Assembly: GCF_008923245.1 (NCBI RefSeq)
Contig: NZ_WBOS01000005.1
Location: 186,001 to 250,000 of the forward strand
Direction: 5' to 3'
DNA: 64,000 bases
From: Cytobacillus depressus
Lineage (GTDB): Bacteria > Bacillota > Bacilli > Bacillales > Cytobacillaceae
Position numbers and translations under genes: made by a program. The first letter of the stretch is position 1, and each line of letters opens with the position of its first letter. This document shows positions 43,659 to 52,455 of this stretch, piece by piece. The notes under the pieces are model-generated. The model had not been told where the DNA came from, made no database searches, and was given only the letters and a program-made list of their open reading frames with translations.

Positions 43659-44170
43659 GATGAGCGCTCCTCTCCTACTAATTGAACTTCCGATTCTAAC
43701 ATTAGCTGTGCTGCATGTTTAACAGCTTCAACAATGAATTGGTAACCTGTACAACGGCAAATTACCCCTTCAAGACCTTCACGAATCTCCTCATCGCTAG
43801 GATTAGGATTTTGTTCCAACAGACCAACTGCCGCAATCATGACGCCAGGCGTACAGTAGCCGCATTGCAGCCCATGCTTTTCCCAAAAGCTTTGCTGGAT
43901 TGGATGCAGATTATCAACTTGCCCCAGGCCTTCAACGGTCGTAATTTCTGAACCGTCCGCTTGTACGGCAAGTACCGTACATGATTTCACCACTTCTCCA
44001 TCCACCATAACTGAGCATGCACCACATTGACTCGTATCACAGCCAATATGTGTCCCTGTCAAACCAAGATCATCACGAATATAGTGCACAAGTAGCGTCC
44101 GCGGCTCTACATCTGCACATCTTTCTTTCCCGTTGATTTTCACCTTTACATTCACATTTTCAATTGCCAT
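43655..44170 (-). CDS. 2Fe-2S subunit of the molybdenum hydroxylase (CoxS-like)
   Basis: A 171-residue iron-sulfur protein with a plant-type cluster (CDTSQCGACSVMVDG...C) and an all-helical second cluster domain (CGYCTPG, VICRCTGYQ). It mediates electron transfer from the molybdenum site to FAD. GGGAGGTG precedes the ATG. It lies between coxG and coxL in one operon. Confidence 0.92.
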   Translation of the reverse strand: MAIENVNVKVKINGKERCADVEPRTLLVHYIRDDLGLTGTHIGCDTSQCGACSVMVDGEVVKSCTVLAVQADGSEITTVEGLGQVDNLHPIQQSFWEKHGLQCGYCTPGVMIAAVGLLEQNPNPSDEEIREGLEGVICRCTGYQFIVEAVKHAAQLMLESEVQLVGEERSS

Positions 44171-44203
44171 TCATTGCACCTCCCAATAGATACCTTTTTT
44201 AGA

Positions 44204-44650
44204 TTAGACTAGCTGTCTCGCCTCTTTTTCAATGTCTTTAAAAAATTGACCAATGACCACTTTTGCCACTCCGCTCATGACTCTTTGTCCTACAGAAGCG
44301 AGAATCCCTGTCAATTTCACATCTGCCTTGCAATGAAGAATAGTTCCTTCCTCTGTTTCTACTAAAGCCATTTCAGCATCGGCATCAATCTCACCCGGCT
44401 TGCCCTTACCAGTAACAAGTAGACGGTAAAATTCAGGCTCCTTCTGATCAGCCTGTCGGACATCCCCTGTAAATACTCCCTTAACTGGACCAATACTAAT
44501 CCCTAGCTCCGATTCAAAAACATTGTCCTCCACTTCAGTAAATGACTTACAGCCTGGCAGCGCCCTTTTCAACACCTCCTTATCTTGAATCGTTCTCCAA
44601 AGCACTTCTCTTGGGATACTCTTGAAGGTATATGATTGCTCAATTTTCAA
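44204..44650 (-). CDS. CoxG/SRPBCC-family protein
   Basis: A 148-residue SRPBCC-fold protein of the CO dehydrogenase subunit G family (ALPGCKSFTEV, PVKGVFTGDV, LTGILASVGQRVMSGVAK). CoxG helps recruit or mature the hydroxylase at the membrane in CO-oxidising bacteria. The TTG at 44650 is preferred: AAAGGAG lies 8 nt upstream, whereas a longer reading adds 22 unrelated residues. First gene of the coxG-S-L-M operon. Confidence 0.85.
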   Translation of the reverse strand: MKIEQSYTFKSIPREVLWRTIQDKEVLKRALPGCKSFTEVEDNVFESELGISIGPVKGVFTGDVRQADQKEPEFYRLLVTGKGKPGEIDADAEMALVETEEGTILHCKADVKLTGILASVGQRVMSGVAKVVIGQFFKDIEKEARQLV

Positions 44651-44751
44651 AGCGACATCTCCTTTATAACAATTTCGATCTCCGTTTTTATTTCTAATAT
44701 TCAAATAATTACCCACGTGCTTGCTCAGAGTTATTTCCTGTCATAGCTTTA

Positions 44752-44776
44752 TCCCTTCCTCATAAAAAGGAAGGGA
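44752..44776. terminator. Hairpin between the pxp operon and the coxG operon
   Basis: TCCCTTCC and GGAAGGGA form a perfect 8-bp stem with a 9-nt loop, downstream of pxpA. There is no strong T-run on either side, so terminator activity is uncertain. Confidence 0.45.
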
Positions 44777-44810
44777 GTCCTGTTCAAACAATTGACTTTA
44801 CATGTTGATC

Positions 44811-45581
44811 TTAAAAAATCATTTTCTTAATTGGAACAATCTCGATGCCGCTCTCTTTTAGCGCTTCAACTATTTTTTTTGCCAAAATTGAAGCTCCTGG
44901 TGTATCCCCATGAATACAAATAGTTTCAGCTTTAATAGAAGCATCTTTACCATCGTGGGTTATGACCTTTTCTTCTTTTACCATTCGAACAACTCGTTGT
45001 GCCATGGCTTCATAATCGCTTATAACTGTCCCCCTTCTTGTTAACACAATTGATCCGCTCTCTGTATGCTCACGATCAGAATAGACTTCCTTTGCTACAG
45101 GAACGCCCATTTTTATCGCTTCTTCCAGTAATTCAGACTGATTTAGAGCAAAAATAATCATTTGTGGGTCCATTTCGTGAAGCGTTTCTAAAATGGCACG
45201 AGCTAATGCCTTATCCTCCGCTGCTTTCATAAATAAAGCTCCGTGCGGTTTACAATGCTGGATGCTCACATTGGCCGCCGAACAGAATTCTCTTAAAGCA
45301 CCTACTTGATACATGACGTAATCTTTAATTTCTGATGGGGTACAAGTCATATAACGGCGGCCAAAACCTAATAAATCTGGGAATCCGGGATGAGCGCCAA
45401 TTCCAACATCATATTTTTTTGCCAGCTCCACTGTCTTTCTTATAACATGCGGATCTCCAGCATGAAAGCCACAGGCAATGTTGGCAGAGGTAATGTACTG
45501 CATCATTTCTTCATCATTGCCTAATTCATAAAGACCGAAGCTTTCTCCCATATCACAGTTCAAATCTACTTTATACATCAT
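44811..45581 (-). CDS. pxpA: PxpA 5-oxoprolinase subunit A (LamB/YcsF family)
   Basis: A 256-residue protein with the family signature VDLNCDMGESFG, TSANIACGFHAGDP, VGIGAHPGFPDLLGFGRR and SIQHCKPHGALF. It opens the 5-oxoproline ring in the PxpABC complex. It starts immediately after the biotin carboxylase stop codon; two adjacent ATG codons (45581, 45578) are possible. It is the last gene of the pxpB-pxpC-BCCP-BC-pxpA operon. Confidence 0.92.
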   Translation of the reverse strand: MMYKVDLNCDMGESFGLYELGNDEEMMQYITSANIACGFHAGDPHVIRKTVELAKKYDVGIGAHPGFPDLLGFGRRYMTCTPSEIKDYVMYQVGALREFCSAANVSIQHCKPHGALFMKAAEDKALARAILETLHEMDPQMIIFALNQSELLEEAIKMGVPVAKEVYSDREHTESGSIVLTRRGTVISDYEAMAQRVVRMVKEEKVITHDGKDASIKAETICIHGDTPGASILAKKIVEALKESGIEIVPIKKMIF

Positions 45582-45582
45582 G

Positions 45583-46944
45583 TCAGCTCCCAAGTAATTG
45601 TCCTTTTTGTTCGGCCAGAAATTCAGTCGTATAGTTACCGCCGATAAATTGGTCGTTTCTCATGATTTTCTCAAGAAGCAGCAAATTAGTTTTGACTCCT
45701 TGTATATTCATCGCTTCAAGTGCTTTTTGCATTTTAGTAATAGCATCATCACGGGTTATTCCATGAACGGTGATTTTTCCAATCATTGGATCATAAAATG
45801 GGGTCACCGTACTGCCGTTTACAAAGCCAAAATCATATCTCACGTCATCCCCCGGCAGCTCCAAGCTAGAAATCACTCCTGGACTAGGGAAGAAGGTAAA
45901 TGGATCTTCTGCATAAAGTCTGCATTCAATCGCATGACCTGTTTTTGTGATATCATCCTGTGTAAAAGGCAAGCGCTCTTTTGCAGCGATCTTGAGCTGT
46001 AGTTCAACTAAATCCAGTCCCGTTATTTCTTCCGTCACCGGGTGCTCAACTTGAAGGCGTGTATTCATTTCAAGGAAATAGAAGTTTTTATGTTCATCAA
46101 AAATAAATTCCATCGTTCCTACATTCGTATAATTGATTTCCTTTACACCACGGACAGCTGCTTCAAACAGTTCATTTCTAAGGTCATCATCTAAAAATGG
46201 CGATGGACTTTCTTCAATCACCTTTTGATTCCGCCGTTGGACTGAGCATTCTCTCTCATATAAATGCATCACATTCCCATAAGCATCTGCAATAATCTGG
46301 ACTTCAATATGGCGTGGCTTTGAAATCCACTTTTCTAAAAAGACGGTACCATCATTAAAAAATGAATTAGCCTTTTGCTTCGTTGCATCAAACACCTTGA
46401 TTAATTCTTCTTGATTGTGAACGAGTTGCATCCCGATTCCACCGCCTCCAGCACTCGCTTTTAGCATAAGCGGGTAGCCAAGCTCGTTCGCAATCTGGAT
46501 GGCTTCCTCAATCGATTCAATGCTTTTATCCGTACCTGGCACAACCTTCACACCTGCTTTTTGCATTTGAAGCCGTGCTTCAAGCTTGCTGCCCATCAAG
46601 TGTATCGTTTCTGCAGAAGGACCGATAAAAACGATATTTTCTTCCTCACAACGGCGGACAAATTCCGGGTTCTCAGATAAAAACCCATAGCCAGGGTGAA
46701 TCGCATCGGCACTTGTTTCTTTTGCTGCCTGGATTACCTTTTCAATATTAAGATAGCTTTTTTTCGCTTGGGCTGGACCGATGCATACAGCTTCTGTTGC
46801 TTCACTTACATGTGGAGCCTCTGCGTCTGCTTCTGAATAAACTGCGACTGTATCGATGCCTAGCCGTTTACAGGTGCGAATAATTCTCCTCGCAATTTCT
46901 CCTCTGTTTGCAATCAGCACCTTTTTAAAATAGGCCATCTGCAC
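45583..46944 (-). CDS. Biotin carboxylase subunit (AccC type)
   Basis: A 453-residue ATP-grasp biotin carboxylase: N-terminal domain from KKVLIANRGEIARRI, glycine-rich KASAGGGGIGMQ, EKWISKPRHIEVQ, and FLEMNTRLQVEHPVTEEITG. It carboxylates biotin with bicarbonate and ATP. Placed between the BCCP and PxpA genes, it is a dedicated copy rather than the fatty-acid accC. GTG 46944 has AGGAGG 5 nt upstream; ATG 46938 is the alternative. Confidence 0.92.
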   Translation of the reverse strand: MQMAYFKKVLIANRGEIARRIIRTCKRLGIDTVAVYSEADAEAPHVSEATEAVCIGPAQAKKSYLNIEKVIQAAKETSADAIHPGYGFLSENPEFVRRCEEENIVFIGPSAETIHLMGSKLEARLQMQKAGVKVVPGTDKSIESIEEAIQIANELGYPLMLKASAGGGGIGMQLVHNQEELIKVFDATKQKANSFFNDGTVFLEKWISKPRHIEVQIIADAYGNVMHLYERECSVQRRNQKVIEESPSPFLDDDLRNELFEAAVRGVKEINYTNVGTMEFIFDEHKNFYFLEMNTRLQVEHPVTEEITGLDLVELQLKIAAKERLPFTQDDITKTGHAIECRLYAEDPFTFFPSPGVISSLELPGDDVRYDFGFVNGSTVTPFYDPMIGKITVHGITRDDAITKMQKALEAMNIQGVKTNLLLLEKIMRNDQFIGGNYTTEFLAEQKGQLLGS

Positions 46945-46968
46945 TTTCTCCTCCTTTTTTCAAAATAT

Positions 46969-47217
46969 TTACTGTTCAATAATGACTGCGATCTCCTGGC
47001 CAGCGTCGAGCAGGTCTTCATCCTCAACAAAGAATTGTCCTAGTACGCCCTCATTCTCTGCTTTAATTTCATAAAAGTTTTTCATAACCTCTACAAGACC
47101 AATCACATCGCCTGCTTTTACTGGTTCTCCTTCTTTAATATACACATCCTTATCAGGAGCTGGTTTTCGATAAAATACGCCTGGGATTGGTGTTAACACT
47201 GTTTTTTGTTCAGCCAT
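46969..47217 (-). CDS. Biotin carboxyl carrier-like domain protein
   Basis: An 82-residue biotinyl-domain protein. The modified lysine is in EVMKNFYEIKA, a variant of the usual EAMKM. GGAGGT precedes the ATG. It lies between pxpC and the biotin carboxylase gene and would carry carboxybiotin between them. Confidence 0.88.
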   Translation of the reverse strand: MAEQKTVLTPIPGVFYRKPAPDKDVYIKEGEPVKAGDVIGLVEVMKNFYEIKAENEGVLGQFFVEDEDLLDAGQEIAVIIEQ

Positions 47218-48208
47218 TTTTTATACCTCCAACTTGAGCTAATACTTGCTCCTTCATTTGATTGATTTTCTTCTGATAGTCTTTTCGTATTTCTAATGCT
47301 TCGTGAATATCAACCGCAACAAACCGTACCTTTTCGTTCGTTTTGATTTGCGCCATTTTATTTAAATCCGTACTAATAATGGTACAAATCGTCGCATACC
47401 CTCCGCCTGTCACCGCATCGTTTAATAAAGCAATCGGCTCGACACCATCAGGTACTTGAATGGATCCAATTGGATAACCTAAATCAACGACATTGGATGG
47501 GTTGCTGCCAGCTCCAAATGGCTGTTCACGTTCAACGAAATTCAAGCGCTCCCCTTTAAAGCGATAGCCTACACGGTTGGCTTCTGGTGTAACAGTCCAA
47601 TCAATTGAGAAAAACCGTTCTTTACTTTCCTCTGTCAGTCGATAACTGCATAATCCTAAAACTACACGGATATCATTTGTTTTTGAAAATGAAGGAATGA
47701 GCTCTTCACTAATGCGGGTTCCTGCGGCGACCTCAAATTCCTTATCATTGCCAATCTTTAACTCATCACCGGCTTGAAGAGCACGGCCTTCGAAGCCTCC
47801 GATGCCACACAAAGTATAGGTGGAGCGTGATTCCATAATCAGCGGTACATCAATTCCACCTGTAACTGCTAAGTAAACACGGGCACCTTGCTTGATAAAG
47901 TCAAAGGACAGCACATCTCCAGCTTTAACTTCAAGTGTCTCCCACATCGGAACAGGCTCACCATTGATCTTTGGAGGCATCTCGCCCCCTGTAATGGCAG
48001 CGGTTACATTTTGTTGAAATTCTAAAACCGGCCCCATATACGTAATCTCGAGAACAGCGGCATTATCCTTATTTCCAACGAGTAGATTGCTTGCCAAGTA
48101 AGAATATTTATCCATGGCTCCTGATGGGGGCATACCCACTTCGTAATGACCAATTCTGCCTGAATCTTGAACGGTCGTTTGCAATCCAGGGTTAATTACT
48201 TTAATCAT
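47210..48208 (-). CDS. pxpC: PxpC/KipA-type carboxyltransferase-family subunit, copy 2
   Basis: A 332-residue paralogue of the protein at 34542-35519 (NPGLQTTVQDSGRIGHYEVG, PPSGAMDKYSYLASNLLVG, GAGSNPSNVVDLGYPIGS, NDAVTGGGYATI). It overlaps pxpB copy 2 by 4 bp and the BCCP gene by 8 bp. In this operon it may act as the carboxyltransferase half of a biotin enzyme, as in urea carboxylase, or as a 5-oxoprolinase subunit. Confidence 0.88.
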   Translation of the reverse strand: MIKVINPGLQTTVQDSGRIGHYEVGMPPSGAMDKYSYLASNLLVGNKDNAAVLEITYMGPVLEFQQNVTAAITGGEMPPKINGEPVPMWETLEVKAGDVLSFDFIKQGARVYLAVTGGIDVPLIMESRSTYTLCGIGGFEGRALQAGDELKIGNDKEFEVAAGTRISEELIPSFSKTNDIRVVLGLCSYRLTEESKERFFSIDWTVTPEANRVGYRFKGERLNFVEREQPFGAGSNPSNVVDLGYPIGSIQVPDGVEPIALLNDAVTGGGYATICTIISTDLNKMAQIKTNEKVRFVAVDIHEALEIRKDYQKKINQMKEQVLAQVGGIKNG

Positions 48209-49074
48209 GCATACAACCTCCTTAATACAGAATCTGAAAATGCTTTTGGATTTTCGAGTACTTCTTGAGGTGTAAAGGTAATTTCCTTTGTCAAATAGCG
48301 GAATTCTCCACTTTCTACTTCTTTGCGAATATCTTCGTACTCCTCAATCGTAATGCTTCGATATCTAAAAACATCCCCTTGTCTAGGGAAGGTCATCGAT
48401 TCTTTGAAATCTTGCAATCGCTGCTCTTTTTCAAAAATAGGTGCTGCTGCAGTCCCAAACAATTGATAGCCGCCAGCGCCTTGAACAGGATAGATAACCG
48501 CAAAGGCTCCACCAAATCCGAATGCTCTCTCTGGTGTATACGTTCTAGGTCGAACATATTTCGGCGCTTCAATTTGCTGTTCGTTAGGCACCATTTGGTA
48601 GCACCATGGCAAACCCGGTACAAATCCAATCATCGAGACAAGATAAGGGCTATCCGTAATCGATTTAATGAGTTCTTCTTTAGATTGAAAGCCATTTGTG
48701 CGGGCCACATATTCCAGATCTGTTGCTGTTGGATCCTGATGCCGATCCCTGAAACGCATTAACGCCTCATGTGTCCACGGATCTTCGAATAAGATCGGCA
48801 CATCAACAGCACGTGCTGTAATTTCAAAGCTTTCTAAGGAAACCTCTTGTTCGAGTTCTTTCAATTTTGCAATTAACTCATCAGGATGGATAATATCTGG
48901 ATTAAAACGAATCATGTAGGATGCATTCGAGGGACAAATATCTAAAATTCCAGGCAACTTTTCCTCTCTTAATGTTTTCGTAATAGCCATTGCCTGAAAA
49001 TTCGTTTCTAGGCTCATTGCCTCAGATAATTCAACAAAAATAAACTCATCACCGCCATATTCATAACGGGCCAA
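48205..49074 (-). CDS. pxpB: PxpB/KipI-type subunit, copy 2
   Basis: A 289-residue paralogue of 35520-36404 (GGDEFIFVELSEAMSLETNF, VSMIGFVPGLPW, RPRTYTPERAFGFGG, GAGGYQLFG). TTG start with GAGGTGA 7 nt upstream. First gene of the operon and preceded by a -24/-12 promoter at 49113-49129. Confidence 0.88.
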   Translation of the reverse strand: MARYEYGGDEFIFVELSEAMSLETNFQAMAITKTLREEKLPGILDICPSNASYMIRFNPDIIHPDELIAKLKELEQEVSLESFEITARAVDVPILFEDPWTHEALMRFRDRHQDPTATDLEYVARTNGFQSKEELIKSITDSPYLVSMIGFVPGLPWCYQMVPNEQQIEAPKYVRPRTYTPERAFGFGGAFAVIYPVQGAGGYQLFGTAAAPIFEKEQRLQDFKESMTFPRQGDVFRYRSITIEEYEDIRKEVESGEFRYLTKEITFTPQEVLENPKAFSDSVLRRLYA

Positions 49075-49112
49075 TGGTCTTCACCTCACTGAAAGTATTT
49101 ACCTACTAATCT

Positions 49113-49129
49113 TGCAATTTCTATGCCAA
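49113..49129 (-). promoter_or_regulatory. Sigma-54 (-24/-12) promoter of the pxpB-pxpC-BCCP-BC-pxpA operon
   Basis: On the minus strand TTGGCATAGAAATTGCA has GG and GC separated by exactly 10 nt and fits the -24/-12 consensus except two bases after GGCA. It lies about 40 nt upstream of the first gene. Confidence 0.75.
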
Positions 49130-49300
49130 TTAAATATTTTTTGTTTTTTTTGATTATTGGTTGGTAGGAGGTGAAAATAGCGGTAAAAATCTTGCAATTT
49201 TGAAAGTTAATATTTCAGTATTGAAAGTGTTTGATTGGGTTGTTTTTCGAAATTAAGCAGGAAGGGGGATGATTTGGGAAGAGGTCGATAAATTTTTGAA

Positions 49301-49395
49301 AGTCGCCGATATATAATGAAAGTCGCCGATATATCTCGGAAGTCGCTGATATATCTCGGAAGTCGCCGATATATCTTGAAAGTCGCCGATTATCC
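49301..49395. repeat. Tandem 20-bp direct repeats with core GCCGATAT
   Basis: Units begin at 49301, 49321, 49341, 49361 and 49381 (AGTCGCCGATATATCTCGGA and close variants), with a degenerate sixth unit at 49281. The period is exactly 20 bp. It lies between the pxpB promoter and the terminator of the aldehyde dehydrogenase gene. The array at 6112-6205 is a cousin. Confidence 0.85.
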
Positions 49396-49451
49396 TAACG
49401 AACTAAGCCACTTATCTATAAATAGAGCCCCTTGAATATAGAAAATCAATC

Positions 49452-49500
49452 AAAAAAAGGACTGCATCATCTTTTCAAAAAAGATTTGCAGTCCTTTTTC
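49452..49500 (-). terminator. Bidirectional-looking terminator after the aldehyde dehydrogenase gene
   Basis: AAAAAGGACTGCA and TGCAGTCCTTTTT form a perfect 13-bp stem with a 20-nt loop, directly after the stop codon. Confidence 0.82.
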
Positions 49501-50922
49501 TTAATTTCTATTAAAAACGACTAGTTTCTGCTCTGTCATTTCTTCAATCGCATATTTAATGCCCTCTCTGCCGACTCCGCTTTCTTTCACCCCGCCATAT
49601 GGCATATGATCTACACGGAAGGTAGGAATGTCATTGATCATCACGCCACCTACATGCAGCTGCTGTGCCGCGGTTAAGGCAGTATGAACATTATCCGTAT
49701 AAATACCAGCTTGAAGTCCATAACGAGAGTCATTTACGAGTTCAATGGCTTCATCCACAGACTTTACTTTATTAATCAGTACAAATGGAGCAAATACTTC
49801 CTGGCAGGAAACCTTTAGACGAGGATCAGCTTCTAATAGAACAGTAGGTACTAACATATTCCCCTCTGATGTACCTCCTGCAACTACCTTCGCTCCCTGC
49901 TGTTTAGCTTCTTCTAACCAGTCAAGAGTTCTCTGCACATCGTTTGGTGTGATTAAAGCGGAAACATCTGTCTGCGGATCTAGCGGATCACCCAAATTCA
50001 GTTGCTTCGTTGCATCAACAAACTTTTCAACAAAGGCATCATATAAATCTTCATGGACGTAGGCCCGCTGCAAGGAGATGCAGACTTGGCCCTGAAAGCC
50101 AAATGCGCCTGCTACACAGCGGGAAATAATTTTATCAATATCAATCCCCTGATCAATAATGACCGCCGCATTCGATCCTAGTTCGAGAGTGACTCGCTTT
50201 AACCCTGCTTTATTCCGGATCCCAATACCTACTGCCGGGCTTCCGGTAAAAGAAATCTTTTGAACCCGGTCATCTTTCACAAGCTTTTCGCCAATAACTG
50301 AGCCGCTGCCACTTATAACATTTAAGGCTCCCGCTGGCAATCCTGCTTCTTGAAATAATTCAGCAATGAAAAAGGCCGATAAAGGCGTTTGACCTGCTGG
50401 TTTCAAAATAACGGTATTGCCAGAAGCAAGGGCTGGACCTACTTTGTGGGCAACCAAATTCATTGGAAAGTTAAAAGGGGTAATCGCCCCAATCACACCA
50501 ATTGGTTCACGGACTGTATAAGCAATTCTTCCTTCCCCGCCAGGCGCCGCGTCAAGCGGAATTGTTTCTCCATGAATCCGTTTCGCTTCCTCCGCAGAAA
50601 ATTTGTATGTCTGAATCGTTCGAGCTACCTCCGCCCTTGCTGCTGAAATTGGCTTGGCTGCCTCAGTGGCAATGATTTCAGCAGCTTCATCTGCCCGCTT
50701 CTCTAAGAGAAATACTACTTTTTCTAAAATCTGCGCCCGTTGATAGCTCGGGATCGCAGCCATTGTTTTTCGCGCATTATTAGCGGCTTCTATCCCCTTG
50801 TCAACCTCTTCAACCGTCGCAGCTGGAATCTCTGCTATTACCTTCCCACTGTAAGGAGAGTGAAGTGGTACATATTTACTTGCCTCGACCCATTCTCCAT
50901 TAATGAATAATTTTTTCTTCAT
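49501..50922 (-). CDS. NAD(P)-dependent aldehyde dehydrogenase
   Basis: A 473-residue ALDH with ITPFNFPMNLVAHKVGPALASGN, FTGSPAVG, the catalytic Glu in LELGSNAA and the catalytic Cys in GQVCISLQR. The GQVCIS sequence groups it with lactaldehyde/phosphonoacetaldehyde-type dehydrogenases. It follows an omega-aminotransferase gene by 28 nt; together they would turn an amino compound into an aldehyde and then an acid. AGGAGAG precedes the ATG. Confidence 0.9.
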   Translation of the reverse strand: MKKKLFINGEWVEASKYVPLHSPYSGKVIAEIPAATVEEVDKGIEAANNARKTMAAIPSYQRAQILEKVVFLLEKRADEAAEIIATEAAKPISAARAEVARTIQTYKFSAEEAKRIHGETIPLDAAPGGEGRIAYTVREPIGVIGAITPFNFPMNLVAHKVGPALASGNTVILKPAGQTPLSAFFIAELFQEAGLPAGALNVISGSGSVIGEKLVKDDRVQKISFTGSPAVGIGIRNKAGLKRVTLELGSNAAVIIDQGIDIDKIISRCVAGAFGFQGQVCISLQRAYVHEDLYDAFVEKFVDATKQLNLGDPLDPQTDVSALITPNDVQRTLDWLEEAKQQGAKVVAGGTSEGNMLVPTVLLEADPRLKVSCQEVFAPFVLINKVKSVDEAIELVNDSRYGLQAGIYTDNVHTALTAAQQLHVGGVMINDIPTFRVDHMPYGGVKESGVGREGIKYAIEEMTEQKLVVFNRN

Positions 50923-50950
50923 TTGTAGTTCTCTCCTATTCTACTATTCT

Positions 50951-52282
50951 TTATTTTAAAACCTGCGCTTCAATAGCCGCAATCGCATCATTGAGAATTT
51001 CAAGCAATCTTGCCATTTCTTCCTTGTTGATGGTTAACGGCGGCGAAAACACGAGAGTGTCTTGACTATCGAACACGACAGACCTGCAAATAAGTCCTCG
51101 TTTTGCCGCTTCCGTTACAATCATTGGAGCTATCGAAGTCTGAAATCTTTCATTTGTTTGTTGATCCTTGACAATTTCGATTCCACCCATTAATCCAAGG
51201 CCTTTTACCTTGCCTACAATTCTCCGCTCTCCTTGAATCCACTTAAATCCTTTGAGCATTTCATTCCCCATTACCTCAGCGTTTTTAATCAAATTCTCCT
51301 GTTCAATGATATCGATATTTTTCAATCCGACCGCACAAGCCATTGGATGTCCGCTGTATGTGTAGCCATGCAGAAGTGTTCCTGTCGATAATTCTGTAAA
51401 GTCCTTATGGATTTTCTCAGAAATCATCACCCCTCCTAGCTGGGCATACCCGCTTGTCACTCCCTTCGCAAAGCACATCATATCTGGTACAACACCGTAA
51501 TGTTCAATTCCGAAATACTTTCCAGTTCGTCCAAATCCAGTGATGACTTCATCAGTAATAAATAAAATGCCATACTCATCACAAATGCTCCTAACCTCTT
51601 GGAAGTAGCCATCAGGAGCCACGTGCAACCCGCCGGCACCTTGCACAGGCTCTGCAATAAATGCAGCAATCGATTCCGGACCTTCCGCTTCAATCACTTC
51701 ACGCAAATCTTGAGTCGAAAAATGATCTGCATAGCAGAAATCTGGGTCAAAGGAGTTCGTAAATTCACGAAATGGTTTTAAGCCTGTTGCGTTTGTTGCC
51801 CCCATCGCGACACCATGATAGGACTTCGTTCGGGAAATAATTTTTCTCCTGTTCGGCTGTCCTTTTAAAATCCAATAATGGCGTGCCAATTTATAGGCTG
51901 TATCATTCGCCTCTGAACCACCTGAAGTAAAAAAGGTCGCACTTAAATCCCCAGGCGCAATTTCAGCGAGTTTTGCAGCCAGTCGGATTGCCGGTTCATT
52001 GCTAAATGTGGCAAAGCACGACGAAAAAGCAAGCTTTGACATTTGCTCCATCGCCACTTTCCCTAATTCCTCTCTGCCATGCCCAACATTCACATTCCAT
52101 AGAGAAGACATCCCATCAATAACTGTATTTCCTGCCATATCTTGAAGATGGACTCCTTTCCCTTCTGTAAAAATAAAAGAAGGTCCCTCGTCTTGCTGCT
52201 GTTTAATAGGAGAGGTTGGATGCAGAAAATGTTTCTTATCTAATTCCATTAATTCTTGAATTCTATTCTTATCTTTTATCAT
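50951..52282 (-). CDS. Class III (omega-amino acid:pyruvate type) aminotransferase
   Basis: A 443-residue PLP enzyme: TSGGSEANDTAYKLARHY, YHGVAMGATNATG, FITDEVITGFGRTG and the PLP lysine in CFAKGVTSGY. The N-terminal KKHFLHPTSP and WNVNVGHGREEL resemble beta-alanine, taurine or polyamine:pyruvate aminotransferases. GGAGGG precedes the ATG. A -24/-12 promoter lies about 55 nt upstream, so this operon is under sigma-54 control. The natural amine cannot be named. Confidence 0.88.
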   Translation of the reverse strand: MIKDKNRIQELMELDKKHFLHPTSPIKQQQDEGPSFIFTEGKGVHLQDMAGNTVIDGMSSLWNVNVGHGREELGKVAMEQMSKLAFSSCFATFSNEPAIRLAAKLAEIAPGDLSATFFTSGGSEANDTAYKLARHYWILKGQPNRRKIISRTKSYHGVAMGATNATGLKPFREFTNSFDPDFCYADHFSTQDLREVIEAEGPESIAAFIAEPVQGAGGLHVAPDGYFQEVRSICDEYGILFITDEVITGFGRTGKYFGIEHYGVVPDMMCFAKGVTSGYAQLGGVMISEKIHKDFTELSTGTLLHGYTYSGHPMACAVGLKNIDIIEQENLIKNAEVMGNEMLKGFKWIQGERRIVGKVKGLGLMGGIEIVKDQQTNERFQTSIAPMIVTEAAKRGLICRSVVFDSQDTLVFSPPLTINKEEMARLLEILNDAIAAIEAQVLK

Positions 52283-52333
52283 GATTAGATTCCCTCCAGA
52301 AAATTATAGTTTCGTTCTTATATAAGTTTTAAA

Positions 52334-52350
52334 TGCAAATTTTATGCCAA
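52334..52350 (-). promoter_or_regulatory. Sigma-54 (-24/-12) promoter of the aminotransferase-ALDH operon
   Basis: On the minus strand TTGGCATAAAATTTGCA has GG and GC 10 nt apart. It agrees with the copy at 49113-49129 in 14 of 17 positions. Confidence 0.78.
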
Positions 52351-52455
52351 CTTTTTATTATTTGTTTCGCATAAAGAGAGCATAATTCCAATTTCTAAAA
52401 GAATACAATTAACCTGGGTATGAATTTTTTGTTTGATTACAAAGGGGGTATTGAA

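Noticed and set aside
49301-49395. CRISPR-like array of 20-bp units
   Set aside because: There are no spacers between repeats and no cas genes nearby; it is a tandem array.
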